Assembly (NCBI GenBank): GCA_022826515.1
Contig: JAJDUT010000135.1
Location: 30,062 to 94,061, forward strand
DNA: 64,000 nucleotides
From: Candidatus Latescibacterota bacterium
GTDB taxonomy: Bacteria > Latescibacterota > UBA2968 > UBA8231
Direction of reading: 5' to 3'
In this document: positions 1-8,874 of the stretch, one piece after another
How positions within the stretch are numbered: the stretch's first letter is position 1
Layout: each line of letters begins with the position of its first letter
The notes under the pieces: generated by a model
The model's input: the letters and a program-made list of their open reading frames with translations, nothing else
Database searches by the model: none
What the model was told of the DNA's origin: nothing
Position numbers and translations under genes: made by a program

Positions 1-1
1 C

Positions 2-844
2 CGCTCGTCTCTGCTCGATCTGTACTTGGCGAGTTATTTAGCCGCGTGCCTGCTGTTTTTCACTTCCTCGGAATATCGCTTGCCTGTCGTGCCGGTGATT
101 CTGCTCTACGCCGCTTGCTGGGTTGCGAATGTTGCGACTTGGGTAGGGAGTGGGTCGCATCGCCGGTTGCTGGGGTCGTGCCTGTTGGTGGCCTTAGTCG
201 CGCTACCGATTAATTATCGGGACGCCGGGGCCGAGCGGCTGACCCGCAAACGGGTCGATTACTACAATTTCGGTGCCTTGTACCAACGCCGAGGGGATTG
301 GGCAGCAGCCGAGAGCATGTTCCGCGAGGCGCTGCGCATTGACCCGTCGTTTGCTCCCGCCGCCTCTGGCCTAGCGGCTGTGTTGGCGCAGCAAGAAGGC
401 GGCGATTCGGACATTAGACGCGGGTTGGATTTCTTTAGCGCAGGGGAATACGAGGCGGCGATTGCAGTCTTTAGTCGCGCCCGGCCCGCGCCCGGCCTGC
501 ACAACAACCTCGGTCTGTGCTATTATCGCCTCGGTCAATGGGCTGAGGCTGCCGCGCATTTCCACAAGGCCCTCGCGCTCGACGCTGGCTATGCCCGAGC
601 GCATTTCAATCTCGGCTTGGTGTATGCCAAGCAGGGGGATGACCAAGCCGCGGCAAATGCCTTTGGCCAAGCCCTCGAACTCGATCCCGACCACGCCCAA
701 GCGCACTATCGGCGTGGGGAAGTGCTATTGCGCTTGGGGCGTCCTCATGAAGCGGAAGCCCACTGGGCGTTTTTGCACGCGCGCGATCCCGACGATGCGC
801 GCTTAAAGGCGAAAATCGATTCCATGATGCAGGCCAATCCGTGA
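2..844 (+). CDS. Membrane glycosyltransferase C-terminus with TPR repeats (5'-truncated)
   Basis: The reading frame is open to the left edge, so this is the 3' part of a longer gene. The first ~50 visible residues form membrane segments around the motif SSEYRLPVVPVILLYAA, which is typical of the end of the membrane domain in ArnT/PMT-like (GT39-type) glycosyltransferases. After a short linker come about four TPR units (e.g. NLGLCYYRLGQWAEAAAHF, NLGLVYAKQGDDQAAANAF). Membrane glycosyltransferases with a C-terminal TPR tail are common in FCB-type bacteria. The stop overlaps the next gene's GTG in a GTGA junction, so the two are probably translationally coupled. The catalytic N-terminus lies outside the window, so the enzymatic class is inferred from the tail only. 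Confidence 0.7.
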   Translation, partial: RSSLLDLYLASYLAACLLFFTSSEYRLPVVPVILLYAACWVANVATWVGSGSHRRLLGSCLLVALVALPINYRDAGAERLTRKRVDYYNFGALYQRRGDWAAAESMFREALRIDPSFAPAASGLAAVLAQQEGGDSDIRRGLDFFSAGEYEAAIAVFSRARPAPGLHNNLGLCYYRLGQWAEAAAHFHKALALDAGYARAHFNLGLVYAKQGDDQAAANAFGQALELDPDHAQAHYRRGEVLLRLGRPHEAEAHWAFLHARDPDDARLKAKIDSMMQANP

Positions 845-2958
845 ACGCTACCCTTTGCGTGCGCGGTGCACGGGCGGGCGGTTTGGCCAATGTCGATATG
901 GACTTGCCGTTGGGCCGGATTATCTGCTTTACCGGTCGCAGTAGCAGTGGTCGCCGCGCCATGGCCTTAGACATCCTGTACGCGGAGAGCCGTCGGCGCT
1001 ATATGCAGGCATTGTCTCCGACCGAACGCGAAAGCGTCAGCGGGACGGCGCGTGCGGATGTAGAAGAAATTTCGGGCTTACCACCAGCCATTTATTTGGG
1101 AGCACCGCGCCGTGGACGCACGGTGGGGGACTACTTGCAGCTAGATGGGATTTTGGCGCAGATCATGCTGGAAGAGGGACAGATGCACTGCCTCGAATGC
1201 GGCGGTCGCTGTCACAGCTATGCGGCTGATGAGGTCGAGCGCGAGGTCGCCCGCGTTCATCCAGATACTCGTTGTTTGGTGCTGGCCCCGTTGGCTCTGC
1301 GGAACGAGGGGATGTGGCAACAACTCGTGCAGGCCGGGTTTACCCGGGTCGCAATCGACGGCCAGGTTCAGCGACTGGAAGGCGACGGGCCAGCATTGCC
1401 AAGCGACGAAAGCGAGGTACACGTCGTAGTGGACCGCTTGGTGCCCGACCCAAATGCCAGCGTGCGCTTTTTAGAAGCCGTGCGCGTGAGCCGTTCGATT
1501 TCGTCGGGGCAGACAGTGGTTTGGATGGATGGGACCAGTGAGATGATGCACTTGAACCAGCAGCCGACTTGCGGCGAATGTGGTCGTCAGTACGAACCGC
1601 TAGCCACAACGGACTTCGGCGCAGGCCAACCTTTGGCTGGTCAAGTGACCTTGCACGGTTGCACTATGAACGAGCTGATGGACGCTCCTCTCGGCTCGTT
1701 ACGCGATTGGCTGGATGCGACTCAGGGGCACGCCAAAGTAGAGACTGCGCTTGCCGAGGCCTGCGGCTTGGGGTTGGGGCACCTGCCGTTGCGCCGCCGG
1801 CTCGAATCGCTGGCGGCTGGCGAGTGGCAGCGCCTGCAATTGGCGTCCTGTCTCAGCAGCGGACTGACGGGCATCCTCTACATTTTAGAAGGTTTGGGCA
1901 GCCAGTTATCCGGGGGGATGCTGGACGCGGTCGCCGAGGGTCTGCGTCGGCTAGTCGCTGGCGGCAATACGGCTCTGTTGTTGGACCACACGCCTGAACT
2001 CGTGGCGGTTGCGGACGAGGTCTGGGTATTTGCAGAGGGACAGGTGCGGGTAGGGGGAGCGACGGAGGTAGGGTGGGATGAAACGGATGGGGAGCGCGTC
2101 GCCGAGCAAGTTAAGCCCGCGTTGGCCATTCGCGGGAATGGTGTGGTCGGGTCGCTTGCCATTGAGCTGCCGCACGGGAAGTTGACCTGCGTATGTGGGC
2201 CTTCTGGCAGCGGCAAAACCCGCTTGCTGCACGAGGTCTTGCTGCCACTGCTCAAGGGGCGGTCCGTCGAATACGCTGCCGCTGGTATGCCGAGGAACAG
2301 CCGCGTTGTAACGGTGGAAGCCCCAAGCGGCAAGGCTACGGTTTTGGAGGGGTTGGGTCTTTTCGGGCGCGTGGCCGATTTATATGCTGCATCGCCGGCC
2401 GCGACGGCGCGTGGTTGGGGTCGGGAGACCTTCTTGTTGGATCGGCCGGGTGGGCGTTGTCCTAGCTGCGAAGGGCGCGGCCAATGCTACTTCGATCTGG
2501 AATTCTTAGAAGATATAGCGCTGGTGTGCACCGCTTGCGAAGGCCGTAGGTACCGAGACGAAACCTGCGAGGTAACTCTGCGCGGCGCGAGCATCGCCGA
2601 TGTGTTGGGCATGACCTTGGAACAGGCTTGTGCCCACTTTGTCCGGCACGATCCAATTCGCCCGCGTCTGGAGGCAGCTATCGGCTGCGGCCTCGGCTAT
2701 CTGCTTTTGGGGCAGGAGGTGCAAGGGTTGGAGCGGGGGGAATGGTTGCGGCTGCGGCTGGCGCTCGAATCGACGCGGACTTCCCGGCGCACTTGGGTGC
2801 TGATTGACGACCCGGCCAGCGGCGATCATCCAGAAGATGTGTGCGCAATGGTTGGGGTCTTGCGGGAGTTAGTGGAGCGGGGGAACACGGTCGTCGTGGC
2901 CGAACAGCATCCGATGGTGCGGGCGGCTGCGGATTGGGTGGTGGATTTGGCGTGCTAA
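841..2958 (+). CDS. UvrA-like ABC ATPase paralogue with degenerate motifs
   Basis: A 705-residue soluble protein with the UvrA layout of two ABC halves with zinc modules; classical UvrA is about 940 residues. The first P-loop (residues ~31-39) reads TGRSSSGRR where UvrA has TGLSGSGKS, so the Walker A lysine is lost, although the following LDILYAESRRRY is clearly UvrA. The second P-loop (~450) is intact, GPSGSGKT. Both signature motifs are altered (LAAGEWQRLQLAS ~324 and LERGEWLRLRLA ~630 instead of SGGE), and the second Walker B is IDDPASGDH rather than LDEPTTGLH. CxxC pairs lie near 117, 244, 540 and 563. The GTG start overlaps the upstream stop. It is probably a divergent UvrA2-like protein rather than the repair enzyme; its role is unknown. 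Confidence 0.8.
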   Translation: MNATLCVRGARAGGLANVDMDLPLGRIICFTGRSSSGRRAMALDILYAESRRRYMQALSPTERESVSGTARADVEEISGLPPAIYLGAPRRGRTVGDYLQLDGILAQIMLEEGQMHCLECGGRCHSYAADEVEREVARVHPDTRCLVLAPLALRNEGMWQQLVQAGFTRVAIDGQVQRLEGDGPALPSDESEVHVVVDRLVPDPNASVRFLEAVRVSRSISSGQTVVWMDGTSEMMHLNQQPTCGECGRQYEPLATTDFGAGQPLAGQVTLHGCTMNELMDAPLGSLRDWLDATQGHAKVETALAEACGLGLGHLPLRRRLESLAAGEWQRLQLASCLSSGLTGILYILEGLGSQLSGGMLDAVAEGLRRLVAGGNTALLLDHTPELVAVADEVWVFAEGQVRVGGATEVGWDETDGERVAEQVKPALAIRGNGVVGSLAIELPHGKLTCVCGPSGSGKTRLLHEVLLPLLKGRSVEYAAAGMPRNSRVVTVEAPSGKATVLEGLGLFGRVADLYAASPAATARGWGRETFLLDRPGGRCPSCEGRGQCYFDLEFLEDIALVCTACEGRRYRDETCEVTLRGASIADVLGMTLEQACAHFVRHDPIRPRLEAAIGCGLGYLLLGQEVQGLERGEWLRLRLALESTRTSRRTWVLIDDPASGDHPEDVCAMVGVLRELVERGNTVVVAEQHPMVRAAADWVVDLAC

Positions 2959-3088
2959 AAACCGCAATGTCGTTGCGACGTATTATCTTGCGAGATGTAT
3001 CGCTCCTATCTATCTTAAATTGGATATAGTTATTCAAGTAAACGAGGTGAATGATGCGGTATCTAGGCCCCGAGAAAGGGGCTTTCTA

Positions 3089-3556
3089 ATGAAGGTCGTG
3101 CAGAAGTTACAAGAAGAAGTCATCGGCCATCTGGACTTGGACGGGTATGCCCTATGCGAGCCGCAAGAGTCGGTACTTGACGTACTTAAGAAAATGCGCC
3201 ACCAACACGTCAGTGCCGTGCTGGTGGAAGAGGATGGTCGCTTGGTGGGGATTTTTACCGAGCGCGATGTGCTCACCAAGGTAACGGACCAGCCGGCGAC
3301 GTGGACGCGGCCAGTGGCCGAATTAATGACCTGCGATCCGCATAGCTTGGATGCTCAGCAGCCGATCAGTAGCGCCCTGCGGCTGATGAATGCTGGCGAC
3401 TACCGCAACGTGCCAATTGTAGATAAAAACGGTCGCATAAAGGGAAATTTGCCCCAACACGAGGTCATCCGCTTTCTCACCGATCAATTCCCCGAAGACA
3501 TCTACAATTTGCCGCCCGATCCCGAGCGCATCGCTCGCACCAAAGAGGGAGCCTGA
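3089..3556 (+). CDS. CBS-domain pair protein
   Basis: A 155-residue protein made almost entirely of a Bateman module: CBS1 about residues 10-70 (VLDVLKKMRHQHVSAVLV, GIFTERDVL) and CBS2 about 80-135 (ISSALRLMNAGDYRNVPIV). CBS pairs bind adenine nucleotides and act as energy sensors. The ATG at 3089 is chosen because it follows GAAAGGGG with good spacing; an upstream in-frame TTG at 3020 has no ribosome site. It lies directly upstream of korA, and another CBS protein follows korB, suggesting that nucleotide sensing is coupled to the 2-oxoacid oxidoreductase. The C-terminal tail LPPDPERIARTKEGA lies outside the CBS fold. Confidence 0.85.
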   Translation: MKVVQKLQEEVIGHLDLDGYALCEPQESVLDVLKKMRHQHVSAVLVEEDGRLVGIFTERDVLTKVTDQPATWTRPVAELMTCDPHSLDAQQPISSALRLMNAGDYRNVPIVDKNGRIKGNLPQHEVIRFLTDQFPEDIYNLPPDPERIARTKEGA

Positions 3557-3604
3557 GCATGCGCTGCGGATTGAGATTTTTTTCTTTTTAAGGAGGTCGT
3601 GTGC

Positions 3605-5479
3605 ATGGTCGAAATCGTGGCCCCATCGGCACCTAGGAGTAAGCGAGAATACTCGCAAGAAGAGCGCCAATCTGTAGTCATCTCATTTTCCGGCGATTCG
3701 GGCGATGGGATGCAGCTAACCGGTGGGCAGTTTACCAATACTTCAGCCGTGGTGGGCAACGACGTTAGTACCTTTCCCGACATTCCCGCCGAAATTCGCG
3801 CTCCGGCTGGGACCATTCCCGGCCTGAGCGGCTATCAGGTCAACTTTGCCGCCAATGATCTCTACACGGCTGGCGACTCGCCCCAAGTGCTAGTGGCGAT
3901 GAATCCGGCCGCGCTCAAGGCCAATTTGCCCGACCTCGAGCCGGGCGGGACCATCATCGTCAATACTGATCCGTTCAACCGCAATGGCCTCCGCAAGGCC
4001 GGGTACGAGACAAACCCGCTCGAAGACGACAGCCTCAGCGGCTACGACGTACATCCGGTCCCCTTGACCACGCTGACTCGCAATGCCCTCGCCGATATTG
4101 AAGGCATGAGCAACCAAGCCAAGGACATGTGCAAGAATGCCTTTGTCTTGGGCTTGGTGTTCTGGATGTTCGACCGCCCGCTCGACTACACGCTCAAGTT
4201 TTACGAGACCAAGTTCGCCGGCCGGCCCGAGGTCGTTGAGGCCAATACGAGGGCTTTAAAAGCTGGTTACTACTACGGCGAAACGGCCGAAACCTTTCAG
4301 ACGCAGATCTCGGTGCCGAAGCGGGAGATTGTCGAGCCGGGGGTGTACAAGCGGATCACTGGCAATGAGGCGATTGTCTTGGGGCTGGTTACGGCCGCAC
4401 AAAAGGCTGGCAAACCGCTCTTTTACGGCTCGTATCCCATCACGCCGGCCAGCACTATCCTAGAGGGTTTGTCCGCGCTGAAAAACTTCGATGTGCGGAC
4501 GTTCCAAGCCGAGGACGAGATCTCAGCTATGGGTTCGGTGATTGGCGCGGCCTTTGCCGGCAGCCTCGCGGCGACTGCCAGTAGCGGTCCGGGGATCGCG
4601 CTCAAGAGCGAGGGGATCAACTTGGCCGTAGTTATGGAATTGCCGTTGGTGGTCATTGACGTCCAGCGCGGCGGTCCTAGCACGGGCTTGCCCACCAAGA
4701 CCGAGCAGACCGATTTGCTGGAGGTGCTCTACGGACGCAACGGCGAAAGCCCGATCCCGGTCATTGCTCCGGCGACCCCAAGCGAATGCTTCGACATGGT
4801 CGTCGAGGCCTTCCGCATTGCCATTCGCTATATGACGCCGGTTTTTCTGCTGTCCGACGGGTACGTGGCCAACAACTCCGAGCCGTGGAAAATACCAGAC
4901 CCGGATTTAATCGCGGCCATTGATGCCGAGCCGTACACCGATCCCGACGACTACCAACCCTACATGCGCGACCCGCAAACCTTGGCCAGGCCCTGGGTCG
5001 TGCCGGGGACGCCGGGGATGGAGCATCGGATCGGCGGCTTGGGCAAGCAGGATGTGACGGGCAATGTCTCCTACGCGCCCGAAGACCACGAGCGCATCGT
5101 CCGCGTCCGGGCCGACAAAATCCGCGGCATTGCCGATTTCATTCCCGAGTTGGAAGTGACCGGCCCCGACCAGGGAGACCTGCTGGTCTTGGGCTGGGGT
5201 GGGACCTACGGTGCCATTCGCGCCGCGGTTGAGCAGGTTCAGGACGAGGGCCTCGACGTGGCCTACGCGCACCTGCGCTACTTGAATCCGTTTCCCCGCA
5301 ATCTTGGCAACGTGCTCGGCCGCTACAAGCAAGTGTTGGTGCCCGAGTTAAACTTGGGCCAATTGGCCCTATTGGTCCAAGCGCACTTCCCCGTGCGCGT
5401 CGTCAAGTTGAATAAGGTCCAGGGATGCCCCTTCCAAATTCGGGAAGTGGCCGACAAAATTCGCCAAGTGTTAAGCTAA
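3605..5479 (+). CDS. korA: 2-oxoacid:ferredoxin oxidoreductase, fused gamma/alpha subunit
   Basis: This is the fused gamma-alpha subunit of a 2-oxoglutarate/2-oxoacid:ferredoxin oxidoreductase, which with KorB cleaves a 2-oxoacid to its acyl-CoA and passes electrons to ferredoxin. The gamma domain is N-terminal (SGDSGDGMQLTGGQ near residue 28). The alpha/PP-like domain starts near 240 (GNEAIVLGLVTAAQKAG, then YGSYPITPAS, FQAEDEISAMGSVIGAAFAG, QRGGPSTGLPTKTEQ). The length of 624 residues is usual for the fused form. The ATG at 3605 sits 8 bases after AAGGAGG, so it is preferred over the GTG at 3599. korB starts 15 bases downstream. Substrate choice between 2-oxoglutarate and pyruvate cannot be fixed by eye. 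Confidence 0.92.
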   Translation: MVEIVAPSAPRSKREYSQEERQSVVISFSGDSGDGMQLTGGQFTNTSAVVGNDVSTFPDIPAEIRAPAGTIPGLSGYQVNFAANDLYTAGDSPQVLVAMNPAALKANLPDLEPGGTIIVNTDPFNRNGLRKAGYETNPLEDDSLSGYDVHPVPLTTLTRNALADIEGMSNQAKDMCKNAFVLGLVFWMFDRPLDYTLKFYETKFAGRPEVVEANTRALKAGYYYGETAETFQTQISVPKREIVEPGVYKRITGNEAIVLGLVTAAQKAGKPLFYGSYPITPASTILEGLSALKNFDVRTFQAEDEISAMGSVIGAAFAGSLAATASSGPGIALKSEGINLAVVMELPLVVIDVQRGGPSTGLPTKTEQTDLLEVLYGRNGESPIPVIAPATPSECFDMVVEAFRIAIRYMTPVFLLSDGYVANNSEPWKIPDPDLIAAIDAEPYTDPDDYQPYMRDPQTLARPWVVPGTPGMEHRIGGLGKQDVTGNVSYAPEDHERIVRVRADKIRGIADFIPELEVTGPDQGDLLVLGWGGTYGAIRAAVEQVQDEGLDVAYAHLRYLNPFPRNLGNVLGRYKQVLVPELNLGQLALLVQAHFPVRVVKLNKVQGCPFQIREVADKIRQVLS

Positions 5480-5494
5480 AGCAGGGAGAGCGAG

Positions 5495-6514
5495 ATGGCC
5501 GAAGCAGTTATAGAGGCTGGGTTAAGCCGCAAGGATTTCGTTTCCGATCAGGAGGTTCGTTGGTGCCCCGGGTGCGGCGACTATGCGATTTTGGCGCAAA
5601 TGCAGAAGATGCTGCCCGAAGTGGGGATCCCGCGGGAAAACCTCGTATTCGTCTCTGGGATCGGTTGCTCTAGCCGTTTTCCTTACTACATGAATACGTA
5701 CGGCATTCACTCGATCCACGGACGTGCGCCCACAATCGCCACGGGCATTAAGACGGCCAACCCGGATTTGAGCGTCTGGGTCATCACCGGCGATGGCGAC
5801 GGGCTTTCCATCGGTGGCAATCACCTCTTGCACAGCCTGCGGCGCAATGTCGATCTGAAGATTATTCTGTTCAACAACCGCATCTACGGGCTTACCAAGG
5901 GCCAATACTCGCCGACCTCGCTGATAGGACACCGCACCACGTCCACCCCTATGGGGTCCATCGATTATCCGCTTAACCCCATATCCGTGGCGCTGAGTGC
6001 TGAGGCGACCTTTGTCGCCCGCTCGCAGGACACCAATACCAAGCACCTGAGCTACGTGCTCAGACGAGCGGCCGAACACAAGGGGGCCGCTTTTGTCGAG
6101 ATCTATCAAAATTGCGTCGTGCTCAATCCCACGGCTTGGGAACACACCACGGATTCAGACGTGCGCGACGACAATATCGTGTTCTTAGAAGAGGGGGAGC
6201 CGCTCATCTTTGGCAAGGATCGGGACCGAGGCATCCGCATGAACGGCACCGAGCCCGAGGTCGTCGCACTCAGCGACGTGGCCCCAGATGAGCTGGTCGT
6301 GCATCGCGAAAGGCGCGAGAACGCCAGCTACGCCTATATGCTCAGCCGGATGGAATACCCGTCAATGCCGTTGCCCTTTGGAGTGTTGCGCGCGCTCGAC
6401 CGGCCAACCTATACTGAGTTGCTGTTCGACCAAATCGACGCGATGACTCAACAGCGGGGCGAAGGCGACCTCGCGGCCTTGTTTAGCGCGGGCGATACTT
6501 GGGTCGTCGAATAG
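5495..6514 (+). CDS. korB: 2-oxoacid:ferredoxin oxidoreductase beta subunit
   Basis: A TPP-binding beta subunit of 339 residues. Visible motifs are WCPGCGDYAIL at the N-terminus (a conserved Cys pair), GIGCSSRFPYYMNTYG, HGRAPTIATGIK and the TPP/Mg motif GDGDGLSIGGNHLLHS followed by NNRIYGLTKGQYSPTS. It pairs with the fused gamma/alpha subunit 15 bases upstream. There is no ferredoxin-like delta subunit here, so a separate ferredoxin must supply electron transfer. The C-terminal ~60 residues (LLFDQIDAMTQQRGEGD) match the longer KorB type. The start ATG follows GGGAGAGCGAG. Confidence 0.92.
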   Translation: MAEAVIEAGLSRKDFVSDQEVRWCPGCGDYAILAQMQKMLPEVGIPRENLVFVSGIGCSSRFPYYMNTYGIHSIHGRAPTIATGIKTANPDLSVWVITGDGDGLSIGGNHLLHSLRRNVDLKIILFNNRIYGLTKGQYSPTSLIGHRTTSTPMGSIDYPLNPISVALSAEATFVARSQDTNTKHLSYVLRRAAEHKGAAFVEIYQNCVVLNPTAWEHTTDSDVRDDNIVFLEEGEPLIFGKDRDRGIRMNGTEPEVVALSDVAPDELVVHRERRENASYAYMLSRMEYPSMPLPFGVLRALDRPTYTELLFDQIDAMTQQRGEGDLAALFSAGDTWVVE

Positions 6515-6525
6515 GAGAAGAACCA

Positions 6526-7044
6526 TTGATTTGCCCTTTGTGTTCGTACGACAATATCCCTGGAGTTGATATCTGCGAAGAGTGCGGCCAGAGCCTGAGC
6601 GAAGCGTACCAAGATTGGGGAAGCGGGGAGTACAAAGAAATTTTCACTGAGCCGCTTTCCGCGCTCAATCCGCAGGAGATGGTCTGCGTGTCGCCTTCTA
6701 CTTCGTTGGCCAAGGTCATCTCATTGCTCAAGGAGCGGCACGTCGGTTGCGTGTTAATAACCAGCGAGCGCGGGCAGTTAATCGGCATATTTACCGAGCG
6801 CGACATCCTCTACCGGGTGGCGGGCTTGATCGGCGACTTGGAACAGATAGCGATCGAGAGCCTAATGACGCCGCGGCCCACTGCGCTCAAGGCCGATGCG
6901 GCCGTGCAGCACGCGCTGCATTTGATGAGTATCCACGGCTTTCGTCACGTGCCGCTCTTGGACGATGACGACCGCCCGGTTGGCTTGGTCTCGTTTCGAT
7001 ACATCGTCCGTTTTATCGAAGAGAATTTTTCCTCCGCAGCTTGA
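6526..7044 (+). CDS. Zinc-ribbon plus CBS-pair protein
   Basis: A 172-residue protein starting at a TTG that follows TAGGAGAAG; the AGGAG site overlaps the korB stop. The N-terminus is a small zinc ribbon, CPLCSYDNIPGVDICEECG, i.e. two CxxC pairs. It is followed by a Bateman module: VISLLKERHVGCVLI and GIFTERDILYRV, then ALHLMSIHGFRHVPLL and VSFRYIVRFI. It is close in style to the CBS protein upstream of korA, so the oxidoreductase is bracketed by two CBS proteins in one operon. A redox- or nucleotide-responsive regulator or assembly factor of KorAB is the simplest inference. Confidence 0.85.
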   Translation: MICPLCSYDNIPGVDICEECGQSLSEAYQDWGSGEYKEIFTEPLSALNPQEMVCVSPSTSLAKVISLLKERHVGCVLITSERGQLIGIFTERDILYRVAGLIGDLEQIAIESLMTPRPTALKADAAVQHALHLMSIHGFRHVPLLDDDDRPVGLVSFRYIVRFIEENFSSAA

Positions 7045-7093
7045 GGGAGTTGGCCGTCGGGCCAGCTCCAGTTTTTTGAAAGGCGGTTGTGCT

Positions 7094-7576
7094 ATGTCGT
7101 TGAGCCGCACGGCGATATGTTCGTTCCTCGCGTTGGCCCTGTTGAGTCCCCTAGGGGCTAGAGCTGAACTGGACTGGGCCACCCTGAACAGCACGCGCGA
7201 GGTCACCGAAGCCGAGTGGTTGCAGTTACAACTGTCCGTATTGGGGTTAAAACTGAGCTATCCGGCCTACCGCATCGACCTAAAGCTGACCGAAGACTCG
7301 GCCATTGAATTTACCTTTGTCGCCAGTAGTGGGATGGCCAAGCATCTGACCGAAGAGCTGGGCAAGAGCGAAGCCGATGAGGTTATTTCCTACCACGCGC
7401 AAGGCATAAGCGACCAAGTAGAAACATTGCTCCGCGACGAGTTCCCGAACTTGTGGTCGAGCTTTGACCCCCGCCAAGATTTTCGCGGGCAATTTCTCGG
7501 CCCAGGCGAGGAGTGGAACGACCCGCCGCGAGAAATCGGCACTTGGTTGGAAAACAAATTCTCCTGGGGTCGCTAA
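7094..7576 (+). CDS. Secreted protein of unknown function
   Basis: A 160-residue protein with a clear Sec signal peptide (positive MSLSRT, then CSFLALALLSPLGARA, cleavage before ELDW). The mature part is acidic and has no motif I recognise; notable stretches are LSYPAYRIDLKLTEDSAIEF and WNDPPREIGTWLENKF. The ATG is preceded by GAAAGGCGG. It lies 50 bases after the CBS protein on the same strand and may be the last gene of the kor transcript. It converges with the minus-strand hemE group. Probably periplasmic. Confidence 0.65.
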   Translation: MSLSRTAICSFLALALLSPLGARAELDWATLNSTREVTEAEWLQLQLSVLGLKLSYPAYRIDLKLTEDSAIEFTFVASSGMAKHLTEELGKSEADEVISYHAQGISDQVETLLRDEFPNLWSSFDPRQDFRGQFLGPGEEWNDPPREIGTWLENKFSWGR

Positions 7577-7588
7577 GGGCTAGTGCCC

Positions 7589-7816
7589 TTATTCTGGGTC
7601 GCGGTGGGGCATTGCTCCGTGCGTTGATTCGTCGAGGGATATGTCCTTGTCGATAACCGGTTCTTCGGTGGTCACGATCCAGCCGCGCACCCGCCGACCG
7701 AAGATATCAATCTCCTTGCGCTGGGCGTCGATGACCTTGGACGAAGCGGTGTGCCGCTCTTTGTTGATACAGAAAAAAGTGTGCCGGCGCGTCGTGCCTT
7801 TTTCTTTGCCTTCCAT
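7589..7816 (-). CDS. Small hypothetical protein downstream of hemE
   Basis: A 75-residue basic/acidic mixed protein (MEGKEKGTTRRHTFFCINKE at the start, MPHRDPE at the end). The ATG at 7816 is placed 9 bases after a perfect GGAGG, which supports translation even though the gene overlaps nothing known. The hemE stop (7839) is just upstream, so it would be co-transcribed with hemE. No family is recognised. It could be spurious, but the ribosome site and the intact reading frame favour a real gene. Confidence 0.5.
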   Translation of the reverse strand: MEGKEKGTTRRHTFFCINKERHTASSKVIDAQRKEIDIFGRRVRGWIVTTEEPVIDKDISLDESTHGAMPHRDPE

Positions 7817-7838
7817 GCGTTCCATCCTCCGTACCCCT

Positions 7839-8870
7839 TCAAGTTTGCGCGAACTGGTGGACCACATCCACTAGCAATTTGACCTTTTCACAGGGTGTAT
7901 CTGGATAGACGCCGTGCCCCAAGTTGAAGATGTGGGGGCGGCCCCGACTCTGCTTTAGAATGTGCTGAGCGGCCTTGGCAATGCTCGCCTCTGAGCCGTA
8001 GAGGGCGCAGGGATCTAGGTTGCCCTGCAAAGGCATGGTGTCTCCGAACAGTCCGTAAGCTGCATCGAGATTGATGCGCCAATCGAGGCTTAGGACGTGG
8101 GCACCGACGCGGCCAAAGCTAGACAGATTTTGCGCCCCGGCAAGCGGGAAGTAAATGATTGGGGCATTCAGCGCGGCGAGGCTGCGGCAAACTCGCCGCA
8201 CATAGGGTAGGGCGAATTCGTTGAACTGTGCCGGAGACAGCAAACCGATGGAAGTGTCGAAAATCTGGACAGCTTGGGCACCGGCTTCAATTTGGGCGCG
8301 CAAGAAGCGGCTGGCGAGGTCGGTGAGCAGGTCGAGCAGCCGATGGGCGAGGGCGGGGTCGCTGTGGATCATGCGGCGAAAGGCGGGAAAGTCCTTGGCA
8401 TGGCTACCTTCCACTAGCCAAGTGGCCAAGGTGAAAGGCCCGCCGGCATACCCGATGAGCGGAACTGCGGGAGGCAAGGCGTTGCGTACTAGGCGCGCAG
8501 CTTCTAAGACGTAGGCGAGGTCGTCCTCGGGGACGGGGTTGCGGAGGCCGTTGATGTCGGCGGCTGAGCGGATCGGGCGGGCGAAAACAGGGCCGGGTGC
8601 GTAGGTCAGCTCACAGCCGAGCGCCTCTAAGGGCGTCACTAAGTCGGTAAAGAGAATAGCCGCATCGACCCCAAGCAGATCGACCGGCATGAGGGTAATT
8701 TCGGTGGCGAGTTCGGGGGTTTGGAAAAGTTTGAGCAAGGAACCGTGCCGCTGGCGCAGTTCTCGGTACGGCTTGAGGATGCGGCCAGCTTGACGCATGA
8801 TCCAGATGGGAGGCGTTGCCGGCGCTTGGCCCCGACAGGCTTGGAGAAAGGGGGCGGCTGAATCGGACAA
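7839..8870 (-). CDS. hemE: Uroporphyrinogen decarboxylase
   Basis: A 343-residue UroD, which decarboxylates uroporphyrinogen III to coproporphyrinogen III in haem synthesis. Conserved marks are WIMRQAGRILKPYRELR (the usual GRYLPEY is GRILKPY here), ILFTDLVTPLEALG with the catalytic Asp, YAGGPFTLATWLVEG, and the C-terminal FNLGHGVYPDTPCEKV with the conserved His. The first codon appears to be TTG, four bases after the stop of the upstream gene, without an obvious ribosome site, so coupled translation is likely. No other haem genes are in the window. Confidence 0.93.
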   Translation of the reverse strand: MSDSAAPFLQACRGQAPATPPIWIMRQAGRILKPYRELRQRHGSLLKLFQTPELATEITLMPVDLLGVDAAILFTDLVTPLEALGCELTYAPGPVFARPIRSAADINGLRNPVPEDDLAYVLEAARLVRNALPPAVPLIGYAGGPFTLATWLVEGSHAKDFPAFRRMIHSDPALAHRLLDLLTDLASRFLRAQIEAGAQAVQIFDTSIGLLSPAQFNEFALPYVRRVCRSLAALNAPIIYFPLAGAQNLSSFGRVGAHVLSLDWRINLDAAYGLFGDTMPLQGNLDPCALYGSEASIAKAAQHILKQSRGRPHIFNLGHGVYPDTPCEKVKLLVDVVHQFAQT

Positions 8871-8874
8871 AGCG

